Source: Odobenus rosmarus divergens (taxonomy: Eukaryota > Chordata > Mammalia > Carnivora > Odobenidae). Taken from it: DNA of 64,000 nucleotides. The stretch covers positions 1-64,000 of the forward strand of contig NW_004451861.1 in the NCBI RefSeq assembly GCF_000321225.1, in the 5' to 3' direction. Position 1 is the stretch's first letter. Each line of letters begins with the position of its first letter. The position numbers and the translations under genes are program-made. Below the pieces are notes generated by a model. That model saw nothing but the letters and a program-made list of their open reading frames with translations, searched no databases and was not told the origin of the DNA. Shown in pieces: positions 21,205 to 32,889 of the stretch.

Positions 21205-22370
21205 TCTTCTATAGCATCTGGAAGAGTGTCCTGTACAAAGGAGACCCCCATACATGCTGGCTGTAAGGAAGAAATGGGGACAACCAAATTTCTTCTGTCG
21301 TCTATACCCTTATTTTATTGATGTACTGTTTTTGAATTAAAGTTCTTCACTTTGATCTGGACTCAAAGATACCTGGACACTAAATTGTTTTTGTTCGATC
21401 CTTTTAGATGTCTGAGGTAAGAGTCTGACTTCCTTGCTGAGGAATTTGCCTCAGAAATTAGATGCATACCAACTTTCAAATTCCCCTCCTCAGCACTTTG
21501 AGAGGGGTGGTTCTTAGGGGTATGCTCCCCAGCTGTGGCTACATTGGAGCTTGGAAACTCTAAGAACTTGAGATGTGGTGACCAATCAAATGCTTCTGAA
21601 AATCCTCAGCTTCTTAAATCTTAATGTATCAGTACCCTCTCTAATCTCTCAACTGCTTCTGAAGTTCAGCTGTTTATCTGACTGAAATGTTTTATTTGCA
21701 GGTTGACAATTCTTGGTACCCCCAGGCAGCCAAATTTACCTCTCGCATAATAAGGACCCACCTGCTCATTGCTACAAGCTATATGGCTGGAGAGGGATTC
21801 TGGAGATGAAGGGGGGGTGGGGGGTGGGTAAGTCCTTTTACTTGGGTTTATTAGTTCTACAAAATATATCTGGGTTCTTTGTGAGAGACAGGGTTCTTTG
21901 CTCCTCATTCCCTCACTTAGACCAGACAAGAGAATGTGTATGCAGCCTCCTGGGGAGAAATTACTGAGTGCGAAGATCTTAAGTCTTTCAAATTTTATTC
22001 AGGTCCAGCATGCCAAGGTAGTAACTCAACCAAGCCACCCCTGCTTTTCTAGGAGTAGGTACAGTGTGGGAAGCCCAGCAACCACACCAGGGCATAGCCA
22101 AACTAGCCACATTGCCTCCTTAGATCCCTGGAGCCTTGGGAAGCCTTGAGGTTTACCAGGGCACTCTAAAGGTTCTTCAGGTTCAAGTTATTCCATTCTG
22201 GCTGCATTTTGACTCATTTCGGTTCTCTGTTCACAGGCAAGCAAAGGCAAAACAAACCTGCCAACTTCTACCTCAAACCCAACTGAAAGAGACATGGGAT
22301 TTCTTGCAGTTTTATTTTAACCTATTGTTTTCAGAGCAGAAGTTCCATTACGCGGCAGCATTGCTCTGTG
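21205..22370. other. No recognisable gene
   Basis: A GGGGGGGTGGGGGGTGGG run lies near 21811-21828. The open frames at 21666-22149 and 22136-22429 show no domain. Confidence 0.4.
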
Positions 22371-22377
22371 CCTTATC

Positions 22378-22500
22378 TAGTTTGCATATCAACTATTATG
22401 GAGTTTGGAAACCACGCCCAAGACCTTGACATCTGACCCCCAGCTGACTGGAACAATCTGTGCCTATAAAAGCCCAGGGCCCCCTAATTCCCACCTCCTC
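22378..22500 (+). promoter_or_regulatory. TATA-box/octamer-like promoter motif, possibly LTR-derived
   Basis: TAGTTTGCATATC (octamer-like, near 22379) is followed about 80 bases later by GCCTATAAAAGCCCAGGG (near 22463-22480), a strong TATA consensus. The combination is common in ERV LTRs. No transcript or gene can be tied to it. Confidence 0.35.
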
Positions 22501-22644
22501 TATTTCTGTTGGCACCGCCCCTGCCCAGACAGAAATGACTAGGGGTGAGGCATTCTCCCTAGTGACCAGGTGGAGGGAGAATTCGCCCTTCTGGGGGAGG
22601 GGAGCAAAATGGGAAAAAAAACCAACATCTGGGGATCCTTGTTT

Positions 22645-22915
22645 CACTCAGGTGTCTCCTTCTTACCTACTTCCATTCAGCTCACCAGGAAGGCTTTCTC
22701 TGATCCCCACAGCTAAAATGCCCCCCATCTACCCCCTCACCATCAATCTCTATACCCTCGCCTGGCTTTGTCTTTACTTCTGTCTCCCCAAACAGGATGT
22801 GAGCCCCCAAGCATAGGACTGGGCTGACTCCCTTACTGCTGTACCCCAGTGCCTAAAATAGTACCCTTCCCATTTGTGGGCACATAAAAAATATTTGTGA
22901 AACAAATAAGGAAAC
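22645..22915 (+). mobile_element. L2 LINE 3' end (sense)
   Basis: AAGGCTTTCTCTGATCCCCA, then AAAATGCCCCCCATC, CTGTCTCCCCAAACAGGATG and GCTGTACCCCAGTGCCTAAA match the sense L2 3' end up to the AAAAATATTTGTGAA end. Confidence 0.85.
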
Positions 22916-22989
22916 CTGACTAACGCCAGCACCGCATCAGTCCTGTATATACACCTGTCCATACACCGTATATTTAACACAAGTGTTAG

Positions 22990-23105
22990 CATCACCATTT
23001 TACAGGTGAAGAAACTGAGGAATAATGAAGTTAAGCAAGTTACTCAAGGTCACACAGTTAGTAAGGAGTGGACTTGGAATTTGAACCAAGATTGTCTGCC
23101 TCCAG
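22990..23105 (-). mobile_element. MIR SINE (antisense)
   Basis: CACCATTTTACAGGTGAAGAA, CAAGGTCACACAGTTAGTAA and TTGGAATTTGAACCAAGA are the antisense MIR core in order. Confidence 0.88.
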
Positions 23106-23344
23106 GGTTCTACCCTCCTTTTATGCACAAAACTAAAGAAATACAGAGAACCCAACATGTCCATTCTTTCAATGACCTCCATTTTCCACACAGGTAGAAA
23201 AATAGAAGGAATGGAAATATATAGGGAACACCTTCCTGAAGGTCATAACTTAAACAAGCAGGGCCTAACACAAAATATTCTGAACTGAAATCAAATAATT
23301 CTCAATATCTCAGAGAATTTCATTATTTTACTTAAAGTTCTTTA

Positions 23345-24117
23345 ATCGTCTCATGCATAGTGACTGAGCCCCAGCATGTGCCAGGCTCTATGCTAAGAGA
23401 ACAAAAGACAAGATCCTCCCTTCTCTTGGGTTTACTGTCCTCCAAAGTAGAGAGACATCAATCAGTCATGCACATTTGTGATTATAAACTGTGAAGAAGG
23501 AAGAAGAAATATATGGCGTGCCTGGGGAAGAGGTAAATTCACTGTGGGGCAGGGAGGCAGGTCAGGGAAGATGAGCTGTGAAATGGTTTTAGGATGGAAC
23601 TAAATTTACCCTGGAGATTATAGTAGTGAAAGAAAAGCAAATAGTAAACAGCCAGGATGCACCACACAAAATTACAGAAACACTGACAAGAGGAAATCTG
23701 GAGGAGGGAATCAGATGTATGGGCTAGAGCTATATATTTGGAAGTCCTCAGCTCTAGAGGGTAACTGACATTAGAAGTGTTGATAAGATTACCTTGGAAG
23801 AAATTATACAGCAAGAAGGGAGGAGAGCCCCTCGCTGAGGTTTAAGACCGCAGAACATTTAGTGGTTGGGAAGAGGCGGAAGTGCCAGCAAAGAATCAGG
23901 GAAGGGGTGGGCTAGAAGAGTCTGGAAATCCAAGGAGCATGGCCTCACTAGAGTCCAGGGAAGAGAGACTCACTAGGAGGTCACCTGTGTGGAGGTGACA
24001 CTGCTGGGGGCAAGAGAGACAAGGCCACTGGTGACCTTAAGGGGAGGCCTTTAGGTGGAAAGATGTGAGGGAGCCTAAGGGGAGGGAGGGATTCCAGGAA
24101 GGGGGAGAGTAGAGACC
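23345..24117 (-). mobile_element. L2 LINE (antisense), long copy
   Basis: It begins with the 3' end (CAGCATGTGCCAGGCTCTATG) and extends through blocks typical of the L2 body (GAGGTCACCTGTGTGGAGG, GGCCACTGGTGACCTTAAGG, GGGATTCCAGGAAGGG). It runs up to the hAT element at 24118. Confidence 0.7.
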
Positions 24118-24214
24118 AGCCGTCTACAAACCTGGGTCCACAGGCCAAAGGTGGCCACAGGCCTCGTTTGGCGAAGTTTCATTTCGAACACAGCGAGACT
24201 TCTCATTTACGTGC
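24118..24214 (-). mobile_element. hAT-type element, part 1 (split by MLT1)
   Basis: Reverse-complement words GCTGTGTTCGAAATGAAAC and CGAGGCCTGTGGCC match the 3' half of the same hAT family as at 14146 and 31370. The other half is at 24560-24710. Confidence 0.6.
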
Positions 24215-24556
24215 TGTTATGGGCTGAATTGTGTCGCCCCCAAAATCTGAATGTTGAAGTTCTAACCCCCAGTACTTGAGTATATGACTGCATTTGGAGA
24301 TAGGGCCTTTAAAGAGGTGATTAAGTTAGAATGATTAGGATGGGTCCTAATCCAATAGGAATAATGTCCTGACAGAAAGAGATGAGGACACAGACGACAC
24401 CGTCAGAGATGAATCACCAGCCTCAGAAGAAACCAACCCGGCCCACACCTCAATCTTGGACTCCTAGCCTCCAGAACCCAGAGAAAATTAATTTGTGGTG
24501 TTTAAGCCACCCAGTCTGTGGTATTTCATTATGGCAGCCCCGGTAGACCAATACCC
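24215..24556 (+). mobile_element. MLT1-type (ERVL-MaLR) LTR
   Basis: It begins TGTTATGGGCTGAATTGTGT, has TTTGGAGATAGGGCCTTTAA and CCTAATCCAATAGGAATAA, and ends with GTTTAAGCCACCCAGTCTGT and GTAGACCAATAC. This is a near-complete solo LTR, and it splits the older hAT element. Confidence 0.85.
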
Positions 24557-24710
24557 TGTGTTCAGCTGGGTCTGGGCAGCAACAGTTGCTAACAGTTGGG
24601 TAATTGTGATGGGGACTGTCTGGAGAGCAAAGCGGAGGGTATCTGCGAGCTGGCCCTTTATAAAATTATTTGCTGACCTCTGTTGCAGACAGTAGTTTCA
24701 AGGTCACGTA
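24557..24710 (-). mobile_element. hAT-type element, part 2
   Basis: The reverse complement starts CAGAGGTCAGCAAATAATTT and ATAAAGGGCCAGC, the outer end of the element whose inner half lies at 24118-24214. A MIR-like remnant (CAAGGTCACGTAGCTGG) follows at 24700-24760. Confidence 0.65.
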
Positions 24711-24760
24711 GCTGGTACATTCCAGAGCTGGAATTTGAACTCAGCTCGGCCCCGGGGAAG

Positions 24761-26225
24761 CCCGTCCGTGCCCTGCCTCCTGGAGCGGGTGCCTCTTCTC
24801 AGCTGGGAGTGCCGACGCTGCTCTGGTGAAGTCAGCGTGGTTCTTTTCTTTTCCTTAGTTCATGCTCTGTGCTGTGGGCAGCTGTTGTGGGGAAATGCTG
24901 AGTCATAAATAATTCTTACATTAATGCCAAGGCAGCTGGAAAGGAAATGTCAGTAGGAAATCGTATTTCAAATAAGTGCAAATTTCATAATTCAGCCAAT
25001 TTTTTAAGACTATTTCTCGCAGCAGTCTTTCCTTAATTTGAGTTATGGTGAAATGTTAAATGTGGAAGAAACGTACCTCCATTCGGACATTTGGCCTAGA
25101 TAGACACATGATATAAAAATGAAGGCATTCTCCTGCCATCTGAAATGGGCCAAATGGACCAGAGCAAAGAGAGGAACAATCAGTCCTATTGATAAAACCT
25201 AATCCTTGGATCTTTAAATCACCCAATACAATTACAGTATTGTGACATTCTTTACTGGGGCTTGTACTGGAGAGGCTCCAGGAAGCTTCGATTCCTGCTA
25301 TACAGAATGGCTGGGTGGAACTTTCTGGACTCTAACACACAAGTCTGCCCTCACCATCAGCTTCAGTCCCATGAAGGGCCTTGCTGGGTGGTGTCTGGAG
25401 AAGCAGGGGGTGTACCTGCCGGCGCCCACAAGGCCAGGCTGGTGGGTTAAAGAGAGAGGCCAGTCAGGTGAAGAAAGCTGCCCCTCCCCCTGCCAGCACA
25501 TTGTGACCATGAGGAAACACAGGCCAGCTGTTCCCAGATCTGCTTTTTCACCAGAAGCCGGAAATCCAGATTTGATCTGAAATTTCTCAATTTCTAAATC
25601 TTGGCAATAAATTAGAATTCAAAAAACAAAAAACCAAAAAAAGAAACAAAAACAAAAAAACCAACAAAACCCAAAAGAACACCTATGCCAGACATTTCCC
25701 CCCGCCCCGGGACGGGATCCAACAGGGACCCCCAGGTTTATGAGTCTCGCCCGAGGCAGCCTGTAGGGCAAAACTGAAGGTCAAAATATGCCCAAACTCC
25801 TTTGTGTTCATGTCTATGAACGCCTTGCTGCAACGAGGGTCTGCACACGCATATATTTGTGGCTGCATCTGACCCACCTAGTCCCGTGACCAATTTCTCT
25901 CTGCCCTAGATTTTGGGATACTGAAATTCGTGGGGCTCTCTAAGCCGCTGCTGTTGGAAATGTCAGCTTCCGAACTGCGTGTTTCCAAGCACAGAGTCAG
26001 GCTGGGCGTGGCCAGTAGGAAGGATGGGACTCGGTTCTTCTGCCACCCTGACAGTGTTTTCTAAACCAGGAGTGAGGCTTCCTGACTCAGTCTCTGCCGC
26101 TCTTCACATGGGAGTTGCCAAGGAACAGAAGAAGGGATACTAAAAATACAAGCTTTGTCATCATTCTCTTTTTTTTTTTTTAAATCTTTTTCTCCACCAA
26201 ACGCCTCTACCCAAATCCTGAATCT
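24761..26225. other. No recognisable gene; A-rich patch at 25618-25680
   Basis: The A-rich patch (AAAAAACAAAAAACCAAAAA) could be a decayed retroposon tail. The open frames at 25242-25580 on both strands show no domain. A TTTTTTTTTTTTAAATC run lies at 26169-26187. Confidence 0.4.
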
Positions 26226-26244
26226 CCATTTGTTTTTCTCGTTT

Positions 26245-26372
26245 GTTCTTTATTCATTCATTCAGTAAACATTTATTAAGCAAATGGTATGTGCCAGGCA
26301 CTATGTTAGGTGCTGGGAAAGCCCACATAAATCAGACTCGGTCCCTGCCATTGAAAGGCTTATGGTGACATG
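26245..26372 (-). mobile_element. L2 LINE 3' end (antisense), split by SINE
   Basis: ATTCATTCATTCAGTAAACA and GTATGTGCCAGGCACTATG are the antisense L2 3' end. The copy is interrupted by the SINE that follows. Confidence 0.9.
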
Positions 26373-26561
26373 ATTGGGTGGCTCAGTCCGTTAAGCGTCT
26401 GCCTTTGGCTCTCAGGTAATGATCTCAGGGTCCTGGGGTTGTGGGCTGGCTCCCTGCTCAGCAGGGAGTCTGTGTCTCCCTCTCCCTCTGCCCCCTTCCC
26501 CCGCTTGTGCATGCACTCTCTCTCTCTCTCAAATAAATAAATCTTTAAAAAGAGAGAGAGA
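26373..26561 (+). mobile_element. Can-SINE, 5'-truncated
   Basis: The copy starts at ATTGGGTGGCTCAGTCCG, lacking the usual GGGGCGCC, and ends AAATAAATAAATCTTT with a GA-rich tail. The flanks GAAAGGCTTATGGTGACATG (26353-26372) and GAAAGGTTTAGGGTGACATG (26562-26581) are a 20-bp target-site duplication with two differences. Confidence 0.95.
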
Positions 26562-26809
26562 GAAAGGTTTAGGGTGACATGGGTTCTTGGATGATCCAAA
26601 ACTGAGGCTTGAGTATGTCTGGTGACCACAACCCTTCTTCCTGGCCACCCCCTCCCAGGTATGGTGAATTTGGCTTGGGAAGGTGGAAGTGGACAATAGA
26701 CACCAAACTGAAAGGGAAACCTAAGGTTCCTTAGGAGAAAAAGTCATCATCATGGTGGCTTGCCTTTAAGCCAAATAATGATTTCAGCAAAGGCATTATT
26801 ATACTTTAT

Positions 26810-27125
26810 TTTTAATTTTTCTTAATGGACTTTATTTTTCAAAGCAGTTCTATATTCACAGGAACATTGAGCAGAAGGTAAAGAGATTTCCCATATACTC
26901 CTGCCCTATATACACAGGGCTGCCAAAACACCCCCATACCAGAGTAGTTCATTTGCCACAGTCGATGAATCTACATGGACATCTCATTATCACTCAGAGC
27001 CCATAGTTTACCTTAGGGTTGGCTCTTGGTGTTGTACATTCTATGGCATCTGATAAGTGTATGATGACACAGATCCACCCTTATGGTGTCATAGAGAAGA
27101 GCTTCACTGCCCTAAAAAATTCTCT
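26810..27125 (-). mobile_element. Old L1 LINE 3' UTR (antisense)
   Basis: TTCACAGGAACATTGAGCAG, AGAGATTTCCCATATACTCC, CCATAGTTTACCTTAGGGTT and GGTGTTGTACATTCTATGG match in order a common antisense L1M-type 3' segment. Confidence 0.75.
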
Positions 27126-27129
27126 CCCT

Positions 27130-28240
27130 ATTGACAGTATTTCTGAAATTTTGAAATGCTCAAGAAGAGGCTCAGTAAAATGTCTGTAGCCCAAGAGGAG
27201 AACGATTCGATCAAATTTAGGTAATGAGTCAGTTGCATATCAGAGTTCAGGGGGCAGCAGCGGGTTGTCCTACAGGAACATGGGAGATTTCCCCCAAAAT
27301 TAGTTAAAATGATTGACTAGCATTAGGCAGTCAACTGAGGAAACAGCAGCAAGGCCATTCATGAAGGCGTCGTGAAACCCCTAGCCTGTCCCTTTACCAC
27401 TCCAAGCACCGGCAAGCCTCGGTGCTTAACACACCGACAATACCACTTATTTGTTTAAGAAAGATAATCCTAACTTTTAATTTGATTTGAAATTCCTTAT
27501 TGCAATGAGGAACGGCTATATTTGCTGAGCAGATTTACCAGAAAAGGAAGGCATCTTCAGTCCAAACTCTACTGGACTTATATTTTTGGAAACCTCAGTG
27601 AAGAAAAAAATCTCCTCCATGAAACACGCAAAACAGCTTTTATATTAAATGTTTGGATTCACATCCTTAACTGTTTATAACTGCATCAGCTTTTATTTTG
27701 TCATCAAAATAAATGTCTATAGACTCATGGTTTGAATAGGCTTCTAGAATTGGGGTAGATAGTAAAGGTTCGACTTTAGCTTCCTCTGTGTGTGACTATT
27801 ATTCAGAAACCAAGCAGGTCTTAAATCTGGAGTCACCTGCTCTTGAGCCCACACCTGAACCAGCCAGGAAAATGGAGGTGTGTCAATGACCTGGGGAGAA
27901 AAGGATTTTATGTAAAATTAAAAGAATTGTTGACTTAACCATGTTACACCTTGGGTCCAAGTAACTCTGGGTATGGGCCCATTTAAGCGCAGAACCCAGA
28001 AGAGGAAGAACTGCCCCTTAGTGAAAAGGGCAAGATGAGACCACCAGCCTGGATCAACACAACCCTGGTTACTGACCTGCAGACGTGGACAGCTTTGAAA
28101 TCTGTGCACCAAAGGCATTCCTACTGTAGCTGAGACACTTCTAGGGACCCCCCCCCCCGGCCAGATACCAGAAGGGAAAGGAGCCAAGAAAGGGCAGCTG
28201 AACCCCTGCAGAGGTGTGGGTGGGAAGGGGAAATTGCATT
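27130..28240. other. No recognisable gene; C-homopolymer at 28149-28158
   Basis: I see no exon or RNA gene. A run of C bases lies at 28149-28158. Confidence 0.4.
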
Positions 28241-28249
28241 ACCAATTTG

Positions 28250-28790
28250 ACCTAATTTGTACCTGGGCAGGCACGAAGCTGTCTTCTCTCCGCTCCAAAC
28301 CCAACCTTCTACACCCTGCTCTGTGATTCTGCTGCTGAAGCGCTGTTGACTACATTTTTGCTGTGAAGCCGGCTCCCTGTAAGCCTCTGCCTGTAAGATT
28401 CTGGAGGGGGACTGCAGGGCTGGAGGAGGGAGAAGGGTAGGCTCCTTCCCGACCACTCCCCACTGCTGTGAGCGGCACCCTGGCAACGCTCTGCAGGGCC
28501 CAGGGCAGCCTCCGCTTCCGGTCTGCGGCCTGCGGTATTTCCGGCGCTCAGGGAGCTGCTCTCCTCACGCTCTGGCAGGGAGCCATCTTTGCTCCTGGTC
28601 TGGTTTTCAACCCTGGGGGGCTTTTCCTCTGCGCACCCAAAATTCAGTAGTTTCGGCCTCTTCTCTTTGTTTCCAAGCCCTAGGGGTGATGCCTGCTTCC
28701 TACACTTGCTGCTTCCATGATCATTTATTGCTATCTTTCTGCCCTTTCTGTTATCTGGTTAACAACTTGGCACTTAGTTGACGATTAAGT
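28250..28790. repeat. Repeat-like segment, family uncertain
   Basis: The words CACCCAAAATTCAGTAGTTT and CGGCCTCTTCTCTTTGTTT resemble a dispersed mammalian repeat. The middle (28480-28560) carries several CpGs, but no credible coding frame. Confidence 0.35.
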
Positions 28791-28849
28791 TCTCTCTGTT
28801 CAACTATCTCCTGACTGGACCCTAAGTGACAGACCGCTGAAGTTTGCTC

Positions 28850-28990
28850 TGTGCTTGTATTCATTCAACAAGCACGTAATGAGTCCCCTCTGTGGGCCAG
28901 GCACTGCGCGAAGTACTGGGGATTCAGTGAGGAGTAAGTCAGACCAGCTCCCAGCACTCATGGGGGAGGAGGGAAACAGACCTTTTCAGG
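28850..28990 (-). mobile_element. L2 LINE 3' end (antisense)
   Basis: GTATTCATTCAACAAGCACG and CTGTGGGCCAGGCACTGCG match the antisense L2 3' end. Confidence 0.85.
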
Positions 28991-29239
28991 CTGGTGATTG
29001 TGTTTCTACCCCCCTGCTCCCACCAGTCGACACCCACACTGATCCAGATCCATTGTGTTTGCTCCGGATCCTGTGGGTGCCTCTTATATTTATGTTTCTG
29101 GTTACCTTATTCAACGAAATAGTACATAACTCAACAAAATGTAAGCGCTCAAAGGATGAGCATTCTTTTTATAAAAAGTAAATGATGTAAAGGTTATTAT
29201 CAACAGTGGTGCCAGTAGATAGATAGTTATGTGCCTGAA

Positions 29240-29685
29240 GGGCATCTCATCTCTGTGTGTCCTTTCCAAAAATCCACAACTCCAGTCTCATGAAAAGAAT
29301 GTCAGGTATTGGGAAACATTCTGCAGATACCTGGCCAGTACTTCTCCAGGTGGTCAAGGTTATGAAAAACAAGAAAAGACGGAGAAACTCTCAAAGACCA
29401 GAGAAATCAGGGAAAGATGGGTCAACCAAATGCCATGTGGCACTGGGGTCTTGCTCCTGAGACAGAAAATGGACAAGGGGGGAAAATCCAAAGAAAGCCT
29501 GGAGTTATTAGTAGTTAATAATAATGTATCATTGTCGGTTTCTTAGTTTTGACAAATGCAGATATGTTAATGACTGGGAGAAGTGGGGTGAGGGGTATTT
29601 AGGAACCCCCTGTACAATCTTTGCAAGTTCTCTGTAAATCTGAAATTACTCCAAAATAAAATGTTTGTTGTAAAAAAAAAAAACA
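29240..29685 (+). mobile_element. Ancient L1-like 3' end (sense)
   Basis: The words AATGTATCATTGTCGGTTTC, CAAGTTCTCTGTAAATCTGA and ATTACTCCAAAATAAAATG lead into an A tail (29670-29682), the pattern of an old L1-type 3' UTR. The frames at 29229-29546 are inside it. Confidence 0.6.
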
Positions 29686-29699
29686 AAACCCAAAAACTA

Positions 29700-30220
29700 A
29701 ATTACATGCTTTGGAATATTTGATAATTGTGGGTTGCTTTCAAACAATGCCTTTAAATTAGATGTGGGCAAGGCCTAATTGTAAAAGACAAGGAAAAAAT
29801 TTACAATCTTGCTTTCCAAGTTTCTATATGTTCATGCTCCATGTTAAAGCAACAGAAACCAGAAATAAGAGATGATGCTCTAAGGCTGTAGTTTATGCAA
29901 GAAATATGATGCTGAACTTGAATCAACGAACTCCTATTCAGGATGGTGACCTTGTCTCTAGGTTAATACTGAGGCAAATGAATATGCATTTATTTAAATT
30001 TTCACGAAAATATTTGACATAGACATAGATCACTTTTTTATGATTCCCCAATTTTTGTACTTCATGTGCAAGCAACCTACTAACTATTGGTCTCAATTAC
30101 ATTAAACGAGACTGCTTCTGCTAAAAATTAAAACAAGGTAATTATAGGGTGTGAACAGTGCTCTCAAAAAACAAAAACAAAAACAAAACAAAACAAACAA
30201 ACGAAAAAACAGGCCTGGTA
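29700..30220. other. No recognisable gene; A-rich patch at 30166-30210
   Basis: AT-rich sequence ending in an AAACAAAACAAAACAAACAA tract. I see no gene. Confidence 0.4.
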
Positions 30221-30224
30221 GAAT

Positions 30225-31000
30225 GGAGAGTGACCAGGCAAGGATGGGAGGGCTTCTCAGGGGCATCAGAGGAACTCTCTGAGGAAATGGTATTTGAGTT
30301 GAGGTCAGAAAATGGCTTAGGGAATTTGGTTGTCAGAATTTAATGACAGAGAAAGCAACACAAACAAATAAATGCAGCAGTGTCATTAGATGAATATGCT
30401 GGCCCGGAGCAGCAGGGACCCGACGATGGCAGGGTACTCCTTTAACTGGGGACTGCCACACAGCAGTGTTTAAGAGAAGGCATTTCCCAGCCAGAGGCAA
30501 GAGGGAGCAAAAGGGAGCAGAGAGATTTCAAGCAGAGGGGGCAATATTAATAAAGCGCAAAGGTGTGAAACAGCCCGCGGGGTTTGGGAAGAAGGGAGTA
30601 ACAAGGTCAGAGTCACGTGTTAGCAAGAGTGCTTAGCAGCAGCCCAGCTCTGCTACTTCAAGTGTCGGAGCACCAGCAGCATCACCACCGCCCCAGAGCC
30701 TTTTAGAAATGCAGAATCCCAAGACCTCCCATGAAGAGGGAACTCTTCATTTTAATGAGAATCCCAGATGATGCAGATGCACCTTATAGTTTAGGAAGCT
30801 TTGTCCAGAGGACAGATTGGAGGGATGTGTTCGGATGTCAAGAGACAATTTAAGAAATTATAATAGTCTGGCCACGAGATGAAGATGTCCAGAGCAAAAG
30901 CACTAACACTAAGGAAGGAGAGCAGACGTTACAGAGGTTCAGGGGATGGAATTATAGGACTTGAAAACTGGTGTAGCTGGCATGAGGGAAGTGGGGAGCT
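30225..31000 (-). mobile_element. L2 LINE (antisense) with nested MER5-like element
   Basis: GGAGGGCTTCTCAGGGGCATC, GGTATTTGAGTTGAGGTCAG and CAAAGGTGTGAAACAGCC before the insert, and TAGTCTGGCCACGAGATGAAG after it, are antisense L2 blocks in the expected order. Confidence 0.7.
30649..30805 (-). mobile_element. MER5-like hAT element
   Basis: TCAAGTGTCGGAGCACCAGC and AGCATCACC, then TTAGAAATGCAGAATCCCAAG, follow the common MER5 consensus. It lies within the surrounding L2. Confidence 0.7.
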
Positions 31001-31369
31001 CCCATGACCTTCAAAGTGTGGTATGCCAGAGCCAGGAGGCAATCCCATTGTATGTATACATTGCTATTATTAAAATTTAAATTATATACATGAACAATAA
31101 AATAAATTATATTAAATACAAAGGTAATACATTCTCAAAAGTCATCGCTAATTATATTACTACCTTTTACTGTTATCTAAGCTCTTGGGGTTATTTGCAT
31201 CTCCTGTATCTGTTTGCTGGAAATACCACATAAGGATCTGCTCCTGAGCATCTCTTCCTAACTTGACACTAGTTGCTTGAAATCTGCCACGGTGGCGACA
31301 TTTATACTATGGAAATGGGAAAAAGCTACAAATCGGGGCTTACCTTGTTGCTTTGTTGATTTTTTAGAT

Positions 31370-31600
31370 CAGGAGGTCAGCAAACTTTTACTACAAACGG
31401 CCAGACAGGGCTTTCTGGGCCAAATAGTCCCCGTCAAAACATTCAACTCTGCCACTGAGGCGTGAAAGCAGCCGTGGACAATTCATAAACGAGTGAACTT
31501 GTTTTCCAATAGAATTTTGTTGACAAAAGCAGGCAGCAGCCCGATATTTTGGTTTTCCTTTTGTTTTCTGCCCACTAGCCATAGTTTGCCAACACCCACT
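31370..31600. mobile_element. hAT-type non-autonomous DNA transposon
   Basis: It starts CAGGAGGTCAGCAAACTTTT, has CAACTCTGCCACTGAGGCGT and GAAAGCAGCCGTGGACAAT inside, and ends CATAGTTTGCCAACACCC. Near full length and the best copy of this family in the window. The frames at 31277-31582 fall within it. Confidence 0.85.
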
Positions 31601-31622
31601 CTCGATTTAAGAACGTGACAAA

Positions 31623-31821
31623 GGGCACCTGGGTGGCTCAGTCGTTAGGCGTCTGCCTTCGGCTCGGGTCATGATCCCGGGGTCCTGGGATCGAGTCCCA
31701 CATCGGGCTCCCTGCTCTTTGGGGAGCCTGCTTCTCCCTCTCCCACTCCCCCTGCTTGTGTTCCTGCTCCCGCTATCTCTCTCTCTGTCAAATAAATAAA
31801 TAAAATCTTAAAAAAAAAAAA
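31623..31821 (+). mobile_element. Can-SINE, first of a tandem pair
   Basis: A full-length, low-divergence copy. The flanks AAGAACGTGACA (31609-31620) and AAGAAAGTGACA (31822-31833) are its target-site duplication. Confidence 0.95.
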
Positions 31822-31837
31822 AAGAAAGTGACAGAGA

Positions 31838-32022
31838 GGGGTGCCTGGGTGGCTCAGTCGGTGAGTGTCCGACTCTTAATTCCACTCAGGTCATGATCTC
31901 TGGGTCCTGGGATCAAGCTCCGTGTCAGGCTCCCTTCTTAAGGGGGGTCTGTTTCTCCCTCTGCCCCTACCCCTGCTCGTGCTCTCTCTCTCTCTCTAAT
32001 AAATAAATAAAATCTTTTAAAA
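31838..32022 (+). mobile_element. Can-SINE, second of a tandem pair
   Basis: This copy belongs to an older subfamily (GTGTCCGACTCTTAATTCC head). It directly follows the first, and its flanks AAGTGACAGAGAG and AAGTGATGGAGAA show that both elements used the same target word. The 31610-32036 stretch therefore holds three copies of it. Confidence 0.95.
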
Positions 32023-32036
32023 AAGTGATGGAGAAA

Positions 32037-32885
32037 TTGTTAATAATGTAAGTTAAACATTAAAGGATTTCATGTCTGAAGGCATTACATTGTGAGTAGC
32101 ATAAAACCCTGAAACTTCTGGTACTCAAATCTATTATCTGATTCAGCTAAGAAGTCATCCACATCATAGATGAATGAGTGAAGAGCCGATACATATCTTC
32201 CTTGCCTCATATTCACTATTGCAAACAAAAATATAAATATTAGCCAACATTCATGTTGGAGCCACACTCTTCCATCTGTTCCACAATACAATGGCTGTGG
32301 TTACGAGGTCAGTAAAAATCGACAGAAGCATTCAGTAAGAATTTACAGTAAAGATTATTATATATTTTATTCTATTTGTAAATTCTGTGCCATACGTTCT
32401 CTATATTAGTAATAGTTTTCATACACATATGTGCATGAAGGCATGCTGTTTTGTTCCCAGGAAAGCTTGTTGTGATGCATTTATCAGCACACCATGGCTC
32501 AGGTTTCTGGTGTAGGTGAGAAGGTTGGTGGGGTGCTGGGACACAGAAGGAGCAGTTTTGCAAAGAAAATGGAGTTCAGTTTTGGACCTATTCCCCAATT
32601 TTAATAGGTTACTTTCAAAAGGGTAAAAGTAGAGCCCACTTAGGGCCCAACCCCACGTTCCATGAGTCGCCCTAATTTCTCACCAAATCTTGAGTGGAGT
32701 CAAGAGATTTTCTAAAGCCATTCGGTTTCTGCTCACATCCCCTGCTCTTACTGATGGAAATGGGGCCACTGAGTGTGCAGTTTACTTTCAACCCTGAGGG
32801 CAGGCCCTGTACTACAGACCATGTGAAGATAAGATACAGATCAAACTCTTTTCTCTCTCTCTCTTTATCTTTTTTTGTTTTGATG
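32037..32885. other. No recognisable gene
   Basis: I see no exon or RNA gene. A CTCTCTCTCTCTTT tract lies near 32851-32866. Confidence 0.4.
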
Positions 32886-32889
32886 GGTG

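Noticed and set aside
31623..32022. Direct repeats that might suggest a CRISPR-like or segmental array
   Set aside because: They are two retroposed SINEs with their target duplications, in a mammalian genome.
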